From assembly GCA_910586715.1 (NCBI GenBank), contig CAJUJG010000023.1, forward strand, positions 4,754-40,169: a DNA stretch of 35,416 bases, in the 5' to 3' direction. The notes under the pieces are model-generated. The model was given only the letters and a program-made list of their open reading frames with translations, was not told the origin of the DNA and ran no database searches. The stretch comes from an uncultured Lachnospiraceae bacterium (GTDB lineage Bacteria > Bacillota > Clostridia > Lachnospirales > Lachnospiraceae). Below are positions 6,944 through 16,226 of this stretch, piece after piece; the first letter of the stretch is position 1; each line of letters starts with the position of its first letter. A program made the position numbers and the translations under genes.

Positions 6944-8261
6944 CTATCTCCCCTATCAAATCATATTCATATGCGCCTGTAATCCGAACACGCACAAAAT
7001 CGCCTGTTATCAGTTCCCTCGCTGTCTGTATGAACACAAAACCGTCCACATTCGGCGCATCCTTGTAACTTCGCGCCACATACGCATTCTCATCAGGCAC
7101 TTTGCCCTCAACCATGACAAGCAGACGTCTGCCCTCCATCTCCTGCGCCCTGTCAAAAGCAATCATCTGTTGAAGCTCCATCAAATCCGCCTGTCGGTCT
7201 GCTTTGGTTTCGTCCGAAACCTGATTGGCAAACTCCGCCGCAGGAGTGTCCTCTTCAGGAGAATATTGAAATACGCCAAGCCTGTCAAATTCCATCTCGT
7301 CTATAAAAGATATCAGGCTCTCATGGTCTTCTTCCGTTTCCCCCGGAAAGCCTGTGATTAGCGTTGTCCGCAGGCAAATATCAGGAATCTGCGTCCGCAG
7401 CTTTCTAATAATATTTATAAGATCTTCTCTCGTCGTACGTCTGCCCATTCGTTTCAAAATCCGGTCAGACGCATGCTGAATCGGAATGTCAAGATAATGA
7501 CAGATTTTATCCTCTGTCTTAATTGTATCAATCAGCTCGTCTGTAATTTCTTCAGGATAGCAGTATAAAATCCGAATCCAATAGAGTCCCTTTATTTCAC
7601 AAAGTCTATGCAAAAGCTCTGAAAGACTCTTTTTTCCGTATAAATCTACACCATATAAGGTTGTCTCCTGTGCCACAAGTATCAGCTCTTTGACACCAAA
7701 CTCCACAAGCTCACAGGCTTCTTTCATAAGGCTTTCCATCGGAATGCTTCTGTAATTTCCCCGCACTTTTGGAATAATACAATAAGAGCAGTGCTTATCA
7801 CACCCCTCTGCTATTTTCAGATATGCAAAATGTCCGCCCGTAGTAACAATGCGCTTTTTGTCGTACACGGGTTTTCTGTTAATATCCTCTATATGGTTTT
7901 TAACATTTCCCATAAGCGCCATATCTATCGTATCTGCAATCGCATCAATTGCTGTCGTCCCGACAATCGCATCCACCTCGGGAATTTCTTCCTGAATCTC
8001 CCCACTGTAACGCTGCGCCAGACATCCTGCTGCTACAAGAGCCTTAATACTCCCGCTTTTTTTTAGCTCTGCCATCTCTAAAAGCGTATTAATACTCTCC
8101 TGTTTTGCATCATTAATAAAACAGCATGTGTTGACAACCGCCACGTCTGCCTGCGTTTCGTCATCTGTTATTGTATATCCCCTTTGCACCAGCATGCCAA
8201 GCATCATTTCTGTATCTACAAGGTTTTTATCACATCCAAGTGAAATAAATAGAATTTTCAT
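6924..8261 (-). CDS. rimO: Ribosomal protein uS12 methylthiotransferase RimO
   Basis: Radical-SAM enzyme that adds a methylthio group to an aspartate of ribosomal protein S12. From the chosen start it is 445 aa. The N-terminal MTTase domain has cluster cysteines at about C10, C46 and C80; the radical-SAM motif is C154-D-K-H-C158-S-Y-C161; a TRAM domain closes the protein. The frame is open back into rpoZ, but family proteins start at M-K-I-L-F-I-S-L-G-C, and an AGG lies 6 nt before this ATG, so 8261 is preferred (an ATG at 8264 is equally possible). The choice of RimO over MiaB rests on the N-terminus and the D-K-H-C-S-Y-C pattern. Cotranscribed with rpoZ and pgsA. Confidence 0.92.
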   Translation of the reverse strand: MKILFISLGCDKNLVDTEMMLGMLVQRGYTITDDETQADVAVVNTCCFINDAKQESINTLLEMAELKKSGSIKALVAAGCLAQRYSGEIQEEIPEVDAIVGTTAIDAIADTIDMALMGNVKNHIEDINRKPVYDKKRIVTTGGHFAYLKIAEGCDKHCSYCIIPKVRGNYRSIPMESLMKEACELVEFGVKELILVAQETTLYGVDLYGKKSLSELLHRLCEIKGLYWIRILYCYPEEITDELIDTIKTEDKICHYLDIPIQHASDRILKRMGRRTTREDLINIIRKLRTQIPDICLRTTLITGFPGETEEDHESLISFIDEMEFDRLGVFQYSPEEDTPAAEFANQVSDETKADRQADLMELQQMIAFDRAQEMEGRRLLVMVEGKVPDENAYVARSYKDAPNVDGFVFIQTARELITGDFVRVRITGAYEYDLIGEIDDEFAE

Positions 8262-8274
8262 CATATGCCTGTTG

Positions 8275-8508
8275 TTAATCCTCATCGGGCATAATCTTAA
8301 TTTGTCCCTTATCCAGCTCTTCAATTGCTATCGAAAGAGGCTTTGTCTGTTTTGTTGCCACAAGGGAATCCTCACCGGCAATAATCTGTCTTGCTCTCTT
8401 TGATGTCGCCATAACAATCGAATAACGGCTGTTTACCACAGGCGCCTCTCCCTGTTCAACGTTGCTGTTTACCACTTTCATTAAATCTGTGTAAGATGGA
8501 TGTAACAT
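8275..8508 (-). CDS. rpoZ: RNA polymerase omega subunit
   Basis: Small RNA polymerase subunit of 77 aa that helps fold beta-prime. The conserved core N-S-R-Y-S-I-V-M-A-T-S-K-R-A-R-Q-I and the later K-P-L-S-I-A-I-E-E-L segment are diagnostic. A GAGGGA site lies 6 nt before the ATG. In Firmicutes rpoZ usually follows gmk; here the gene upstream is remA with only 39 bases between, so gmk is not at this position. Confidence 0.93.
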   Translation of the reverse strand: MLHPSYTDLMKVVNSNVEQGEAPVVNSRYSIVMATSKRARQIIAGEDSLVATKQTKPLSIAIEELDKGQIKIMPDED

Positions 8509-8547
8509 AATTATTCCCTCACTTTTCCTGATACTATTTTCTTTACT

Positions 8548-8835
8548 CTATTTCTCACAATCATCTGACTTTGGTTCTATTTCGCTGCTGCATCCAGGCT
8601 CTCCCGCGGCTCTCCCTGCTATGGTGTCTGGCAAAAGCGCCGAAAGCACAAGCTGACTGCTTTCCATAACAAGCACCGCCTTGGTCTTTCTCCCCTGTGT
8701 TGCATCAATTGCTGTTCCTTGTTCCTTTGCCCTTTGCACCATACGCTTTACAGGCGCTGAGTCAGGGCTTACAATCGCAATGATTTTTGCCGTATTTACA
8801 ATATTTCCAAATCCGACGTTTATCAGTTTATCCAC
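8548..8835 (-). CDS. remA: RemA-like DUF370 regulatory protein
   Basis: DUF370/RemA family protein of 95 aa. In B. subtilis RemA is a DNA-binding protein that activates matrix and osmoprotection genes. The core I-N-V-G-F-G-N-I-V, S-P-D-S-A-P-V-K-R, I-D-A-T-Q-G-R-K-T-K-A and V-L-S-A matches the family. The GTG start at 8835 is chosen because AGGAAGG lies 6 nt upstream and the protein then begins V-D-K-L-I-N-V-G as in relatives; the frame stays open 11 codons further to a TTG that has no good site. The last 20 or so residues form an acidic, Cys-containing tail. The gene sits between yicC and rpoZ, the usual place apart from the missing gmk. Confidence 0.88.
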   Translation of the reverse strand: MDKLINVGFGNIVNTAKIIAIVSPDSAPVKRMVQRAKEQGTAIDATQGRKTKAVLVMESSQLVLSALLPDTIAGRAAGEPGCSSEIEPKSDDCEK

Positions 8836-8874
8836 TATGCACCTTCCTGCATCGTTTTTTTCTTTCAAGAATCT

Positions 8875-9753
8875 CTATTCAATATTCTGAATCTGTTCTC
8901 TTACCTTTTCAATTTCTGTTTTTAACTCAATTCCTCTGTTTGATATTGCCAAATCATTTGCCTTTGAAAGAATGGTATTTGCTTCTCTGTTCATCTCCTG
9001 TGCGATAAAGTCAAGCTTGCGCCCAATGCTTCCACCGCTTATCAATGCCTGCTTCATAGTCTCAATGTGGCTGCGCAAGCGCACAATCTCCTCATCAACG
9101 CATACTTTATCCGCATATATTGTAACTTCCGTCATCATCCTTGACTCATCAAACGATATGTCTGTAAGAAAATCCTGTACCTTTTCGTACAACCGCTTTT
9201 TATATTCCTCAATAATCTGTGGAGAGCGCTCTTCAATAAACGCCACATGCCCAAGCATTCCCTCCAGCTTAGCAATAAGGTCTTTGGATAAATTTTCTCC
9301 TTCCTTAATCCGTGTTTCCACAAATCCTTGTGCCGCACCTCTTACTGCCTTGACAAGCCCATTCCAAATTTCTTCCTCGTCAATCGTCTGCTCCTCCATG
9401 GAAAACACCTCTGGATACCTTGAAAGCGATGATACCCTAATGTCGTTATCAAGCCCAAAATCTTCTGCCATCGAACGCAAATATCCCAAATATTCTTTTG
9501 CAATATCCTTGTTATATTTAATGCATATATTACTTTCCGAAAAGTCTTCATACGTAATAAACATATCAATCTTGCCGCGTTGCGCATAATTTTTCAGCTC
9601 ATTTCTAATAGAGCTTTCAAAAAAATTCAGCTTCTTGGGCATTTTGATGTTTACATCCAAGTATCTGTGATTAACGGATTTCATCTCAACGGTATATTTG
9701 CGTTCTCCCTCCGTTACTTCACATCTGCCAAAGCCGGTCATACTTTTTATCAT
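8875..9753 (-). CDS. yicC: YicC/YloC-family endoribonuclease
   Basis: YicC-family protein of 292 aa, a conserved bacterial RNA-binding and cleaving protein; the E. coli homologue has been linked to degradation of a small RNA. The N-terminus M-I-K-S-M-T-G-F-G-R is the family hallmark, and the C-terminal block with D-F-I-A-Q-E-M-N-R-E-A-N-T-I and K-T-E-I-E-K-V-R-E-Q-I-Q-N-I-E is the DUF1732 part. An AGGGGGA site precedes the ATG. It is the first gene of the operon yicC-remA-rpoZ-rimO-pgsA, which runs from a strong promoter at about 9800 to the terminator at about 6330. Confidence 0.93.
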   Translation of the reverse strand: MIKSMTGFGRCEVTEGERKYTVEMKSVNHRYLDVNIKMPKKLNFFESSIRNELKNYAQRGKIDMFITYEDFSESNICIKYNKDIAKEYLGYLRSMAEDFGLDNDIRVSSLSRYPEVFSMEEQTIDEEEIWNGLVKAVRGAAQGFVETRIKEGENLSKDLIAKLEGMLGHVAFIEERSPQIIEEYKKRLYEKVQDFLTDISFDESRMMTEVTIYADKVCVDEEIVRLRSHIETMKQALISGGSIGRKLDFIAQEMNREANTILSKANDLAISNRGIELKTEIEKVREQIQNIE

Positions 9754-9793
9754 TTCAATCCCCCTGACTGCCGATTTTATCCTATTCTAATGT

Positions 9794-9822
9794 ATTATAG
9801 AATAATCCAACCTCCGCGTCAA
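9794..9822 (-). promoter_or_regulatory. Predicted sigma-A promoter of the yicC operon
   Basis: On the minus strand TTGACG (9822-9817) and TATAAT (9799-9794) are separated by exactly 17 bp, about 40 bases before the yicC start codon. It is divergent from the promoter of the LtaS-like gene. Confidence 0.8.
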
Positions 9823-9840
9823 CAATTTTAATTGGATTAC

Positions 9841-9869
9841 TTGAAAAGCGTTCAAAAAAATGCTATTGT
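9841..9869 (+). promoter_or_regulatory. Predicted promoter of the ltaS-like/yfhO unit
   Basis: TTGAAA (9841-9846) is followed after 17 bp by TATTGT (9864-9869), which carries an upstream TG dinucleotide as in extended -10 promoters. The start codon of the LtaS-like gene is 43 bases further on, after a GGGAGGAG Shine-Dalgarno. Confidence 0.5.
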
Positions 9870-9911
9870 TATAAAGTTATCATGAACTAATGTAACAGGG
9901 AGGAGTTTCAA

Positions 9912-11732
9912 ATGGCAAAACAAACCAATAAGCATTCAAAGTTGATGTGGGCATTTCGGAATTTTATTCCGATGCTGCTTTTTCCCATCGCGAATTTTTA
10001 TTTATTTGAAGCTTATATCCATAATCCGTTTCAAGATATGAAAATCCCAATACAGTTTTTAAATATTTTTCTTTTTGAATTGCTGATGTTTTTATTTTTT
10101 GTGCTTTTTGGCAACTTAAAATGGTCGCTTCGACTTCAAAGCATCTTTTTTATGATAATCGGACTTGCCAATTATTATGTACTGGACTTTCGTTCTGCTC
10201 CAATTATGCCGTGGGATATTTATTCCTTTGGTACCGCAATGAGTGTTGCCGGCAATTTTGAATATACGCTTGAAAAGCACGCAGTTTTTGTTATTCTCGG
10301 CTTTGTACTGCTTATTATTATAGAGGGTTTTGCAACACTTAAAATAAGTGAAATAAAATCCTGCGTTTTTTCAAACGAACTGCTTTATATTGTCCGTGCC
10401 ATCCTGGTTGGCATATGTCTCTGTATTTTATTTGGTTTTACACAGATGTTATGGCAAGAGAGCACGATAATTAAATTTGGCATGTATGATAAGCTTTTTA
10501 CCCCGACTGTCATCAGCAAACGTGACGGCATTGCGGTGGCGTTTCTGATGGAACTGCAATATATAACTGTTGACAAGCCTTCTAATTATAGCCCTGATAT
10601 GGCAGAACAGATTCTAAAACCTTATTCGGAAGCAGCCGGGCAAAACCCTGATACAGTTCAAAATACGCCAAATATTATCGTTATTATGAATGAGGCATTC
10701 TCTGATCCGGCAGTACTTGGCAATTTTGAAACCAATATGGAATATATGCCCTTTGTCCATTCCGTTTTAAATGGAGCAGTTGAAAATACAACCTCAGGCT
10801 GGCTGAATGTTTCTGTGCTCGGCGGTAATACTGCCAACACAGAGTTTGAATTTTTAACAGGTAATACAATGGCATTCCTGCCGCAAGGATGCGTTCCGTA
10901 TCAGCAATATATAAAAAGCGAACAGGAATCCCTCGCCTCGCATTTAAAATCGCTGGGTTACAGGACAATTGCAATGCATCCTTACAATAGTACAGGATGG
11001 GACAGAAACAAAGTATATCCCCTGTTTGGTTTTGAAGAAATGTATTTTATCAGGGATTACAGCAATCCCGAAAAAATCCGAAAATATGTGAGTGATCGGG
11101 CATGTTATGATAAAATCATTGAACTGTATGAAGAAAAACCTGCGGATGAACCTTTTTTTATTTTTAATGTAACCATGCAGAATCATTCTTCCTACAGTGA
11201 AGAATTTGACAACTTTGTACCTGATATTACGGTTACGGACAGCAAATCAAAGACATTGAATAATTATCTGTCACTCATTAAAATTTCGGATGAGGCTGTT
11301 AAAAATTTAATTGATTATTTTTCAACAGCTGATGAGGATACTGTCATTATATTTTTTGGCGACCACCAGCCGACAAATTCGGTAGTATCAAATGTTTGGA
11401 AACTTAATGGCAAGAACGGAAACGAATTATCTGATGAAGATGAAGCAAAGCGCTATAAGGTCCCATTCTTCATTTGGACTAATTATGAAACCGGCACTAC
11501 TGTCGACATTGAGACAAGCACTAATTTCCTTGCTTCAAAAGTCCTTGAACTTTCCGGACTTCCGTTATATGATTACAGCATGTATTTGAACCGGCTTTCT
11601 GAAAATTACCCTGTTGTAACGTCAATCCGTGCCGAAAACAGTGATGGTGAAAGTACGGAAGTTAAAGATGTTATGGGTGAACTGAATAATTATGCCATCC
11701 TGCAATACAACCGACTGTTTGATGAAAATTAA
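9912..11732 (+). CDS. LTA synthase-like membrane phosphotransferase (sulfatase fold)
   Basis: Polytopic membrane protein of 606 aa with an extracytoplasmic sulfatase-fold domain, the architecture of lipoteichoic-acid synthase and related phosphoglycerol transferases. About five hydrophobic segments fill residues 15-180; the catalytic domain starts near P253-N-I-I-V-I-M-N-E. Expected metal and nucleophile residues are visible: E261, T307 in G-N-T-A-N-T-E-F, and D484-H485 in F-F-G-D-H-Q-P; R365 and H356 lie in the usual positions. The likely role is transfer of phosphoglycerol or a similar group from a lipid onto a surface polymer. It is followed after 15 bp by a YfhO-family gene. The exact substrate cannot be read from sequence, so no gene symbol is given; it need not be the main LTA synthase. 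Confidence 0.85.
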   Translation: MAKQTNKHSKLMWAFRNFIPMLLFPIANFYLFEAYIHNPFQDMKIPIQFLNIFLFELLMFLFFVLFGNLKWSLRLQSIFFMIIGLANYYVLDFRSAPIMPWDIYSFGTAMSVAGNFEYTLEKHAVFVILGFVLLIIIEGFATLKISEIKSCVFSNELLYIVRAILVGICLCILFGFTQMLWQESTIIKFGMYDKLFTPTVISKRDGIAVAFLMELQYITVDKPSNYSPDMAEQILKPYSEAAGQNPDTVQNTPNIIVIMNEAFSDPAVLGNFETNMEYMPFVHSVLNGAVENTTSGWLNVSVLGGNTANTEFEFLTGNTMAFLPQGCVPYQQYIKSEQESLASHLKSLGYRTIAMHPYNSTGWDRNKVYPLFGFEEMYFIRDYSNPEKIRKYVSDRACYDKIIELYEEKPADEPFFIFNVTMQNHSSYSEEFDNFVPDITVTDSKSKTLNNYLSLIKISDEAVKNLIDYFSTADEDTVIIFFGDHQPTNSVVSNVWKLNGKNGNELSDEDEAKRYKVPFFIWTNYETGTTVDIETSTNFLASKVLELSGLPLYDYSMYLNRLSENYPVVTSIRAENSDGESTEVKDVMGELNNYAILQYNRLFDEN

Positions 11733-11747
11733 CAAAGGAGTTATATT

Positions 11748-14342
11748 ATGAAAGAAAAAACAAAACGTTTTATCCAAAAAGTTGACCGGCTTTATCTTTT
11801 ATCCTTTTTTATACCGGCATTTATTTTGCTCATCATATTTATAAAACGCGAAATTTTTCCGTTTGGGAACCGTTCCTTCCTCCATATTGACATGTATCAC
11901 CAGTATTTCCCCTTTTTGGTGGAATTTTACCACAAGCTGAAAGACGGGGAGAGCCTGTTTTACTCTTGGAATACCGGAATCGGATCGAATTTTATTGCTT
12001 TGTATGCCTATTATCTTGCAAGTCCGTTTAACTGGCTGTGTGTCCTTGTTCCGGAGCATTATTTAATGGAATTTCTCTCCTACATGGTAATTATCAAAAC
12101 TGGTCTGTGCGGATTGAGCTTTTCCTATTATATTCGGAAGCATTTTCACACCAGCTCGTGGGCTGTTCTTTTCTTTTCCCTGTTTTATGCGCTTTCCGGC
12201 TTTTTAGCAGCATATAACTGGGATGTGATGTGGCTTGATGTCGTTGTCCTGGCGCCTGTTGTAATATGGGGCCTTGAAAAACTGGTTTATGAAGGAAATT
12301 GTAAACTTTACTGCATTACGCTTGCATTGTCAATTCTCTCAAACTATTATTTGTCCATTATGCTTTGCATCTTTTTGACACTTTACTTTATCGTACTGTT
12401 GATTGCAAGAGATCCTAAGGATGAACGCAGCAGCGCCGCGCTTTCTTTTTCATGGCTTGGCAATCTTAAAAACTTTTATTGGCGTGCAATTATCCGTTTT
12501 GCCCTATATTCACTGCTTGCAGGCGCAATGGCTGCAATATTGCTGATGCCTGAGCTTGCGGCGCTAAAATTTACAGAATTCAGTGATATTAATTTCCCCA
12601 AAAAACTCAACATTTATTTTCCAGCCGCAGACATGGTGGCGCGCCATTTCTTTAATGTGACGGTTGAAACAGGGCTTGATCATTGGCCGAATATCTATTG
12701 CGGCGTTGCTGTATTCCTATTGATGCCGCTCTATGCTTTACAGAAAAAAATACCATTGCGTGAAAAAGCGCCGAAGCTTGCACTACTCGGCTTTATCCTA
12801 ATTAGCTTTTCCACCAATATGTTGAACTTTATATGGCATGGTTTAAATTACCCCGATTCGCTTCCCGCAAGACAGTCCTTTTTATATATTTTCCTGATGC
12901 TTGTACTCTGTTTTGAGGCATTTATGCATATCCGAGAGCACTCTGTCAGGGAAATCCTGTCCGTATTTGCAGGTTCACTCGCCTTTCTTCTGTTCTGCGA
13001 GAAGGTGGTAACAGACGACTCCTTTACGGAAATTTGTTTTCTTGTAACAGGTATCTTTCTCATTCTTTATGTGGTCATTCTTTGTTTTTACAGAACAAGC
13101 GAGAAACTTCCGATTGTATTTGTCATTGTCGGTTTTATGGTAACAAGTACGGAAGCAGGTGTTAATACGTACCTGACAAGCGTACCGACAGTATCAAGGG
13201 ATACGTATCTTTCAAATTATGATTCGTATCAGATTATTACAAGCAGGGCGGTTCGAAAAGAAGAAAACGATTTTTTCCGTTTTGACAAGTTTGCAAGAAG
13301 AACGCAGAATGATGCCATGCTGATTGGTTTTCAGGGCTCTTCTTACTTCTCATCAACCTTAAACTCGCTTGTATCTGACTTTTACGAAAAGTACGGTATG
13401 AAGGGCAGCCGGGTAAATTACTGCTTTGACGGAGCAACGCCCGTTACAGCGGCATTTCTTGCAAACCGTTATATGCTCTACACGCTTGACAGGGGATATG
13501 ACAATATCTTTGAACTTACAGATACGGAAGGGGAACTTTATCTGTACAAAAACAACTACGCGCTGCCATTTGGATATATGATTACGGAAACACCGGATAC
13601 GGAGCTGGATTCCCTTTTTGTCAGTGCGGAATATATACGGGAAAACATACATGAAGACGACGATGACGATGACGACTTAAATCCGATTGAACGGCAAAAT
13701 CGTCTTGTCCACAAACTTGGAATTTCCGAAGATGTATTTATTCCGGTAGATATCAATCTGTACGGCGCCGACGGAGATTTATATGCACCGGAAAGCGCGC
13801 ACTATTACGCTTATACGTCAAACACAAAAATAAATGACATTGAAATGAACTATGAGGGCAAATCCAAGACGTTTAGCCAAATTAAGAAAAAATTCATTTT
13901 GGATCTTGGCTATCACAGCGAAGGAGAAACCCTGAGTTTCAGTTCCAAAAATGATGAATCTCTAAATTTAAGCGCATACAAAATTGATACCGATGTGCTT
14001 GATAAATTTATCACAAGACTGCGGGAACAGACACTTATTGTGAATGATTACAGTCAGACAGACCTGACAGGAAGTATTAATGTTAACACTGCCGGACAGC
14101 TTGTGATGTCGGTTGCTTATGAACCCGGATGGACGCTTTTGGTTGATGGTGTGGAAGCAAATATGGAACTCTTTGCTGACACCTTTATCAGCGTATATTT
14201 GGATGAGGGATGGCATACCATTGAATTGAAATACTTCCCGAAAGGGCTTATTCCGGGAAGTATTGTATCCGTTTTAAGTATTGGAGCGTTTGCTGCAATA
14301 TGCTTACTGCAAAAAAAGAAAGCACCTGAAAAAAAGGCATAA
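11748..14342 (+). CDS. YfhO-family membrane protein (GT-C type glycosyltransferase candidate)
   Basis: Large membrane protein of 864 aa. The first TM segment (about 16-32) is followed by the loop L-H-I-D-M-Y-H-Q-Y with D48, typical of YfhO/GT-C proteins, and by a block of some twelve further hydrophobic segments to about residue 490. An extracellular region (about 495-835) ends in a final TM segment (838-856) and a lysine-rich tail. In B. subtilis YfhO is implicated in decorating lipoteichoic acid with sugars from a lipid carrier. Coupling to the LtaS-like gene supports a joint role in making or decorating an anionic surface polymer. A run of seven aspartates (637-643) lies in the outer region. 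Start is supported by AAAGGAG. Confidence 0.82.
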   Translation: MKEKTKRFIQKVDRLYLLSFFIPAFILLIIFIKREIFPFGNRSFLHIDMYHQYFPFLVEFYHKLKDGESLFYSWNTGIGSNFIALYAYYLASPFNWLCVLVPEHYLMEFLSYMVIIKTGLCGLSFSYYIRKHFHTSSWAVLFFSLFYALSGFLAAYNWDVMWLDVVVLAPVVIWGLEKLVYEGNCKLYCITLALSILSNYYLSIMLCIFLTLYFIVLLIARDPKDERSSAALSFSWLGNLKNFYWRAIIRFALYSLLAGAMAAILLMPELAALKFTEFSDINFPKKLNIYFPAADMVARHFFNVTVETGLDHWPNIYCGVAVFLLMPLYALQKKIPLREKAPKLALLGFILISFSTNMLNFIWHGLNYPDSLPARQSFLYIFLMLVLCFEAFMHIREHSVREILSVFAGSLAFLLFCEKVVTDDSFTEICFLVTGIFLILYVVILCFYRTSEKLPIVFVIVGFMVTSTEAGVNTYLTSVPTVSRDTYLSNYDSYQIITSRAVRKEENDFFRFDKFARRTQNDAMLIGFQGSSYFSSTLNSLVSDFYEKYGMKGSRVNYCFDGATPVTAAFLANRYMLYTLDRGYDNIFELTDTEGELYLYKNNYALPFGYMITETPDTELDSLFVSAEYIRENIHEDDDDDDDLNPIERQNRLVHKLGISEDVFIPVDINLYGADGDLYAPESAHYYAYTSNTKINDIEMNYEGKSKTFSQIKKKFILDLGYHSEGETLSFSSKNDESLNLSAYKIDTDVLDKFITRLREQTLIVNDYSQTDLTGSINVNTAGQLVMSVAYEPGWTLLVDGVEANMELFADTFISVYLDEGWHTIELKYFPKGLIPGSIVSVLSIGAFAAICLLQKKKAPEKKA

Positions 14343-14345
14343 AAA

Positions 14346-14393
14346 GATTAAGCTGCATGATACTGAAAAACCAGTTATCATGCAGCTTTTTAA
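14346..14393. terminator. Bidirectional terminator between yfhO-like gene and rqcH
   Basis: AAGCTGCATGATA (14350-14362) and TATCATGCAGCTT (14376-14388) form a 13-bp stem, extended by A and T runs on both sides. It lies between two convergent genes and can serve both; its right end abuts the rqcH stop codon. Confidence 0.85.
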
Positions 14394-16141
14394 TCCTGTA
14401 CCTGCTCCATATCACCAATATCCGAATCAATCACAAGCGAATAATTCGTATAATACACCACAAATCCCGGCTTTGCGCCGCCCGGTTTTTTGACGTTTTT
14501 TTTCTGCGTGTAGTCAATCTCGACCTTCTCCTGACCTCTTGCCTGCGAATAGTAGGCGGCAAGCCTCCCCGCCTCCTCAAACACGTTATCCGGCAGCTCG
14601 TCGCCGTTTGTCTTTACCACCACATGCGAACCCGGAATACCCTTTGCATGAAACCACCAGTCATTGCCTGTGGCAAATTTAAAGGTGAGCTCCTCATTCT
14701 GATAATTATTTTTGCCCACATAGATATGGTATCCGTCGCTGCTGATATAATGAAACGGCTTGCTCGTAATCCGCTCCCGCTTCTGCTTTCCTTTTGCGCC
14801 GCCTTTTCGCTTCATATAGCCGCTCTCAATCAGCTCCTCCTTAATCTGCACCAAGTCCTCCTCCTGCAGTGCAATATCAAGGGATGTGCTGATCGATGAA
14901 AGATGTTCCACTTCTGCTTTCGTCTCCGCAGTCAGCGTTGTCAGCGCCTCATAAGTGCGCTTTAACTTCTGATACTTTTCAAAATATTTCTTTGCATTTT
15001 CGCCGGCGGAAAGCATTGGATCAAGCGGAATGGTAAGCATTTGATTATCATAATAGTTCAATACCTCAAGGGAAGAGGCACCCGGCTGCGCTTCATACCC
15101 GTAAGTGTTTAAAAGCTCTCCGTAAATCCTGTACTTTTCGCGTTTCTGTGTATCTTCAAGCTGCTTTAACTGCAAATCATACTTCTTAACATTGCGCTCA
15201 AGCGCCGTTTGGACTATTTTCCTTAAATCGACAGAGCGTTGTCTGATGCGCGTAATTGTGCTTTTTTCGGCATAATAATACTCCAGCAGTTTTGAAAACG
15301 TATCAAATACTTGCGTGTTTTCTTCAGAATATGAGGTCAGTCTTATCGCCGCATACTCTTTTGGCAGTCGGTTCTCATAGACTGCATTGGGCGTAAAATC
15401 CCCATTTTTAATCTGCTCCGACAGTTCCCAAAGCCTGCCGCTTATTCCGTCCAGCTCCACAGACGACAGCTCACTTACCGCTTTATCACCATCCACATTT
15501 GCCCGATAGCAAAGCTCATGCGCCACGCACGGAGAAAGCCCCGTAAAACCCGAATACACCGCCTTGTACAGCGGCATGTTTTTTGCCGTCAGAATGACGG
15601 GAATCTCACTCTTATCTGTTTCCAAAAGCTCCGCCTTATCCTGCGTTTTTGGGATAAAATAGTCGCGTCCCGGAAGCACCTCACGCACGGAACTTACCAT
15701 GCCTGAAATATGCTTAATACTGTCAATAATCATATCCTTATCATCGCAGAAAATAATATTGCTGTGCTTTCCCATCAGCTCTATAATCAGATATTTACTG
15801 CACAAATCGCCCAGCTCGTTTAAATGCTCCAGTTCGATACGCACCACCCGTTCCAGCCCAGGCTGCGTTACGGAGACAATCCGCGCGTTTTGCAGATGCT
15901 TTCTTAAAAGCATGCAGAAATTGGGCGCCGTCATCGGGCTTGTCTTATTTTTCTCCGTCATGTAAATCAACGGAAGCGACGCGTCCGCCGACAGCAGCAG
16001 ACGGACCTGCCCGCAGCTTCCTTTTATAGTCAAGATTAGCTCATCCTTTTCAGGCTGAGCTATCTTATAAATCCGGTTTCCGGTAATATTATCTTTTAAT
16101 TCTTTGACAATCCCTGCGATTGTCACTCCGTCAAATGCCAT
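14390..16141 (-). CDS. rqcH: Ribosome quality-control protein RqcH (NFACT family)
   Basis: NFACT-family protein of 583 aa. The B. subtilis homologue RqcH binds stalled 50S subunits and, with tRNA-Ala, adds alanine tails that mark the nascent chain for degradation; older annotations call it fibronectin-binding protein A. Parts: NFACT-N (about 1-180, starting M-A-F-D-G-V-T), helical coiled-coil middle (about 270-430), and NFACT-R (about 460-583) with D-W-W-F-H-A-K-G-I-P-G-S-H-V. The N-domain Asp-Arg pair needed for tRNA recruitment in B. subtilis reads E97-R98 here (Q-P-G-L-E-R), a conservative change. AAGGAAAAG precedes the ATG. It stands alone on the minus strand between two separate units. 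Confidence 0.9.
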   Translation of the reverse strand: MAFDGVTIAGIVKELKDNITGNRIYKIAQPEKDELILTIKGSCGQVRLLLSADASLPLIYMTEKNKTSPMTAPNFCMLLRKHLQNARIVSVTQPGLERVVRIELEHLNELGDLCSKYLIIELMGKHSNIIFCDDKDMIIDSIKHISGMVSSVREVLPGRDYFIPKTQDKAELLETDKSEIPVILTAKNMPLYKAVYSGFTGLSPCVAHELCYRANVDGDKAVSELSSVELDGISGRLWELSEQIKNGDFTPNAVYENRLPKEYAAIRLTSYSEENTQVFDTFSKLLEYYYAEKSTITRIRQRSVDLRKIVQTALERNVKKYDLQLKQLEDTQKREKYRIYGELLNTYGYEAQPGASSLEVLNYYDNQMLTIPLDPMLSAGENAKKYFEKYQKLKRTYEALTTLTAETKAEVEHLSSISTSLDIALQEEDLVQIKEELIESGYMKRKGGAKGKQKRERITSKPFHYISSDGYHIYVGKNNYQNEELTFKFATGNDWWFHAKGIPGSHVVVKTNGDELPDNVFEEAGRLAAYYSQARGQEKVEIDYTQKKNVKKPGGAKPGFVVYYTNYSLVIDSDIGDMEQVQD

Positions 16142-16189
16142 TTTCTTTTCCTTTTTTGTCTACATTAATCCAACCACTTGAAATTCAGT

Positions 16190-16224
16190 AAATCTTAGGC
16201 TGTGTCCTCTGCCGCCTTAGATTT
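16190..16224 (-). terminator. Weak hairpin after glgA
   Basis: AAATCTTAGGC (16190-16200) and GCCTTAGATTT (16214-16224) pair except for one central A-A mismatch, three bases beyond the glgA stop on the minus strand. There is no T tract, so termination is doubtful; it may stabilise the mRNA end. Confidence 0.35.
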
Positions 16225-16226
16225 TC

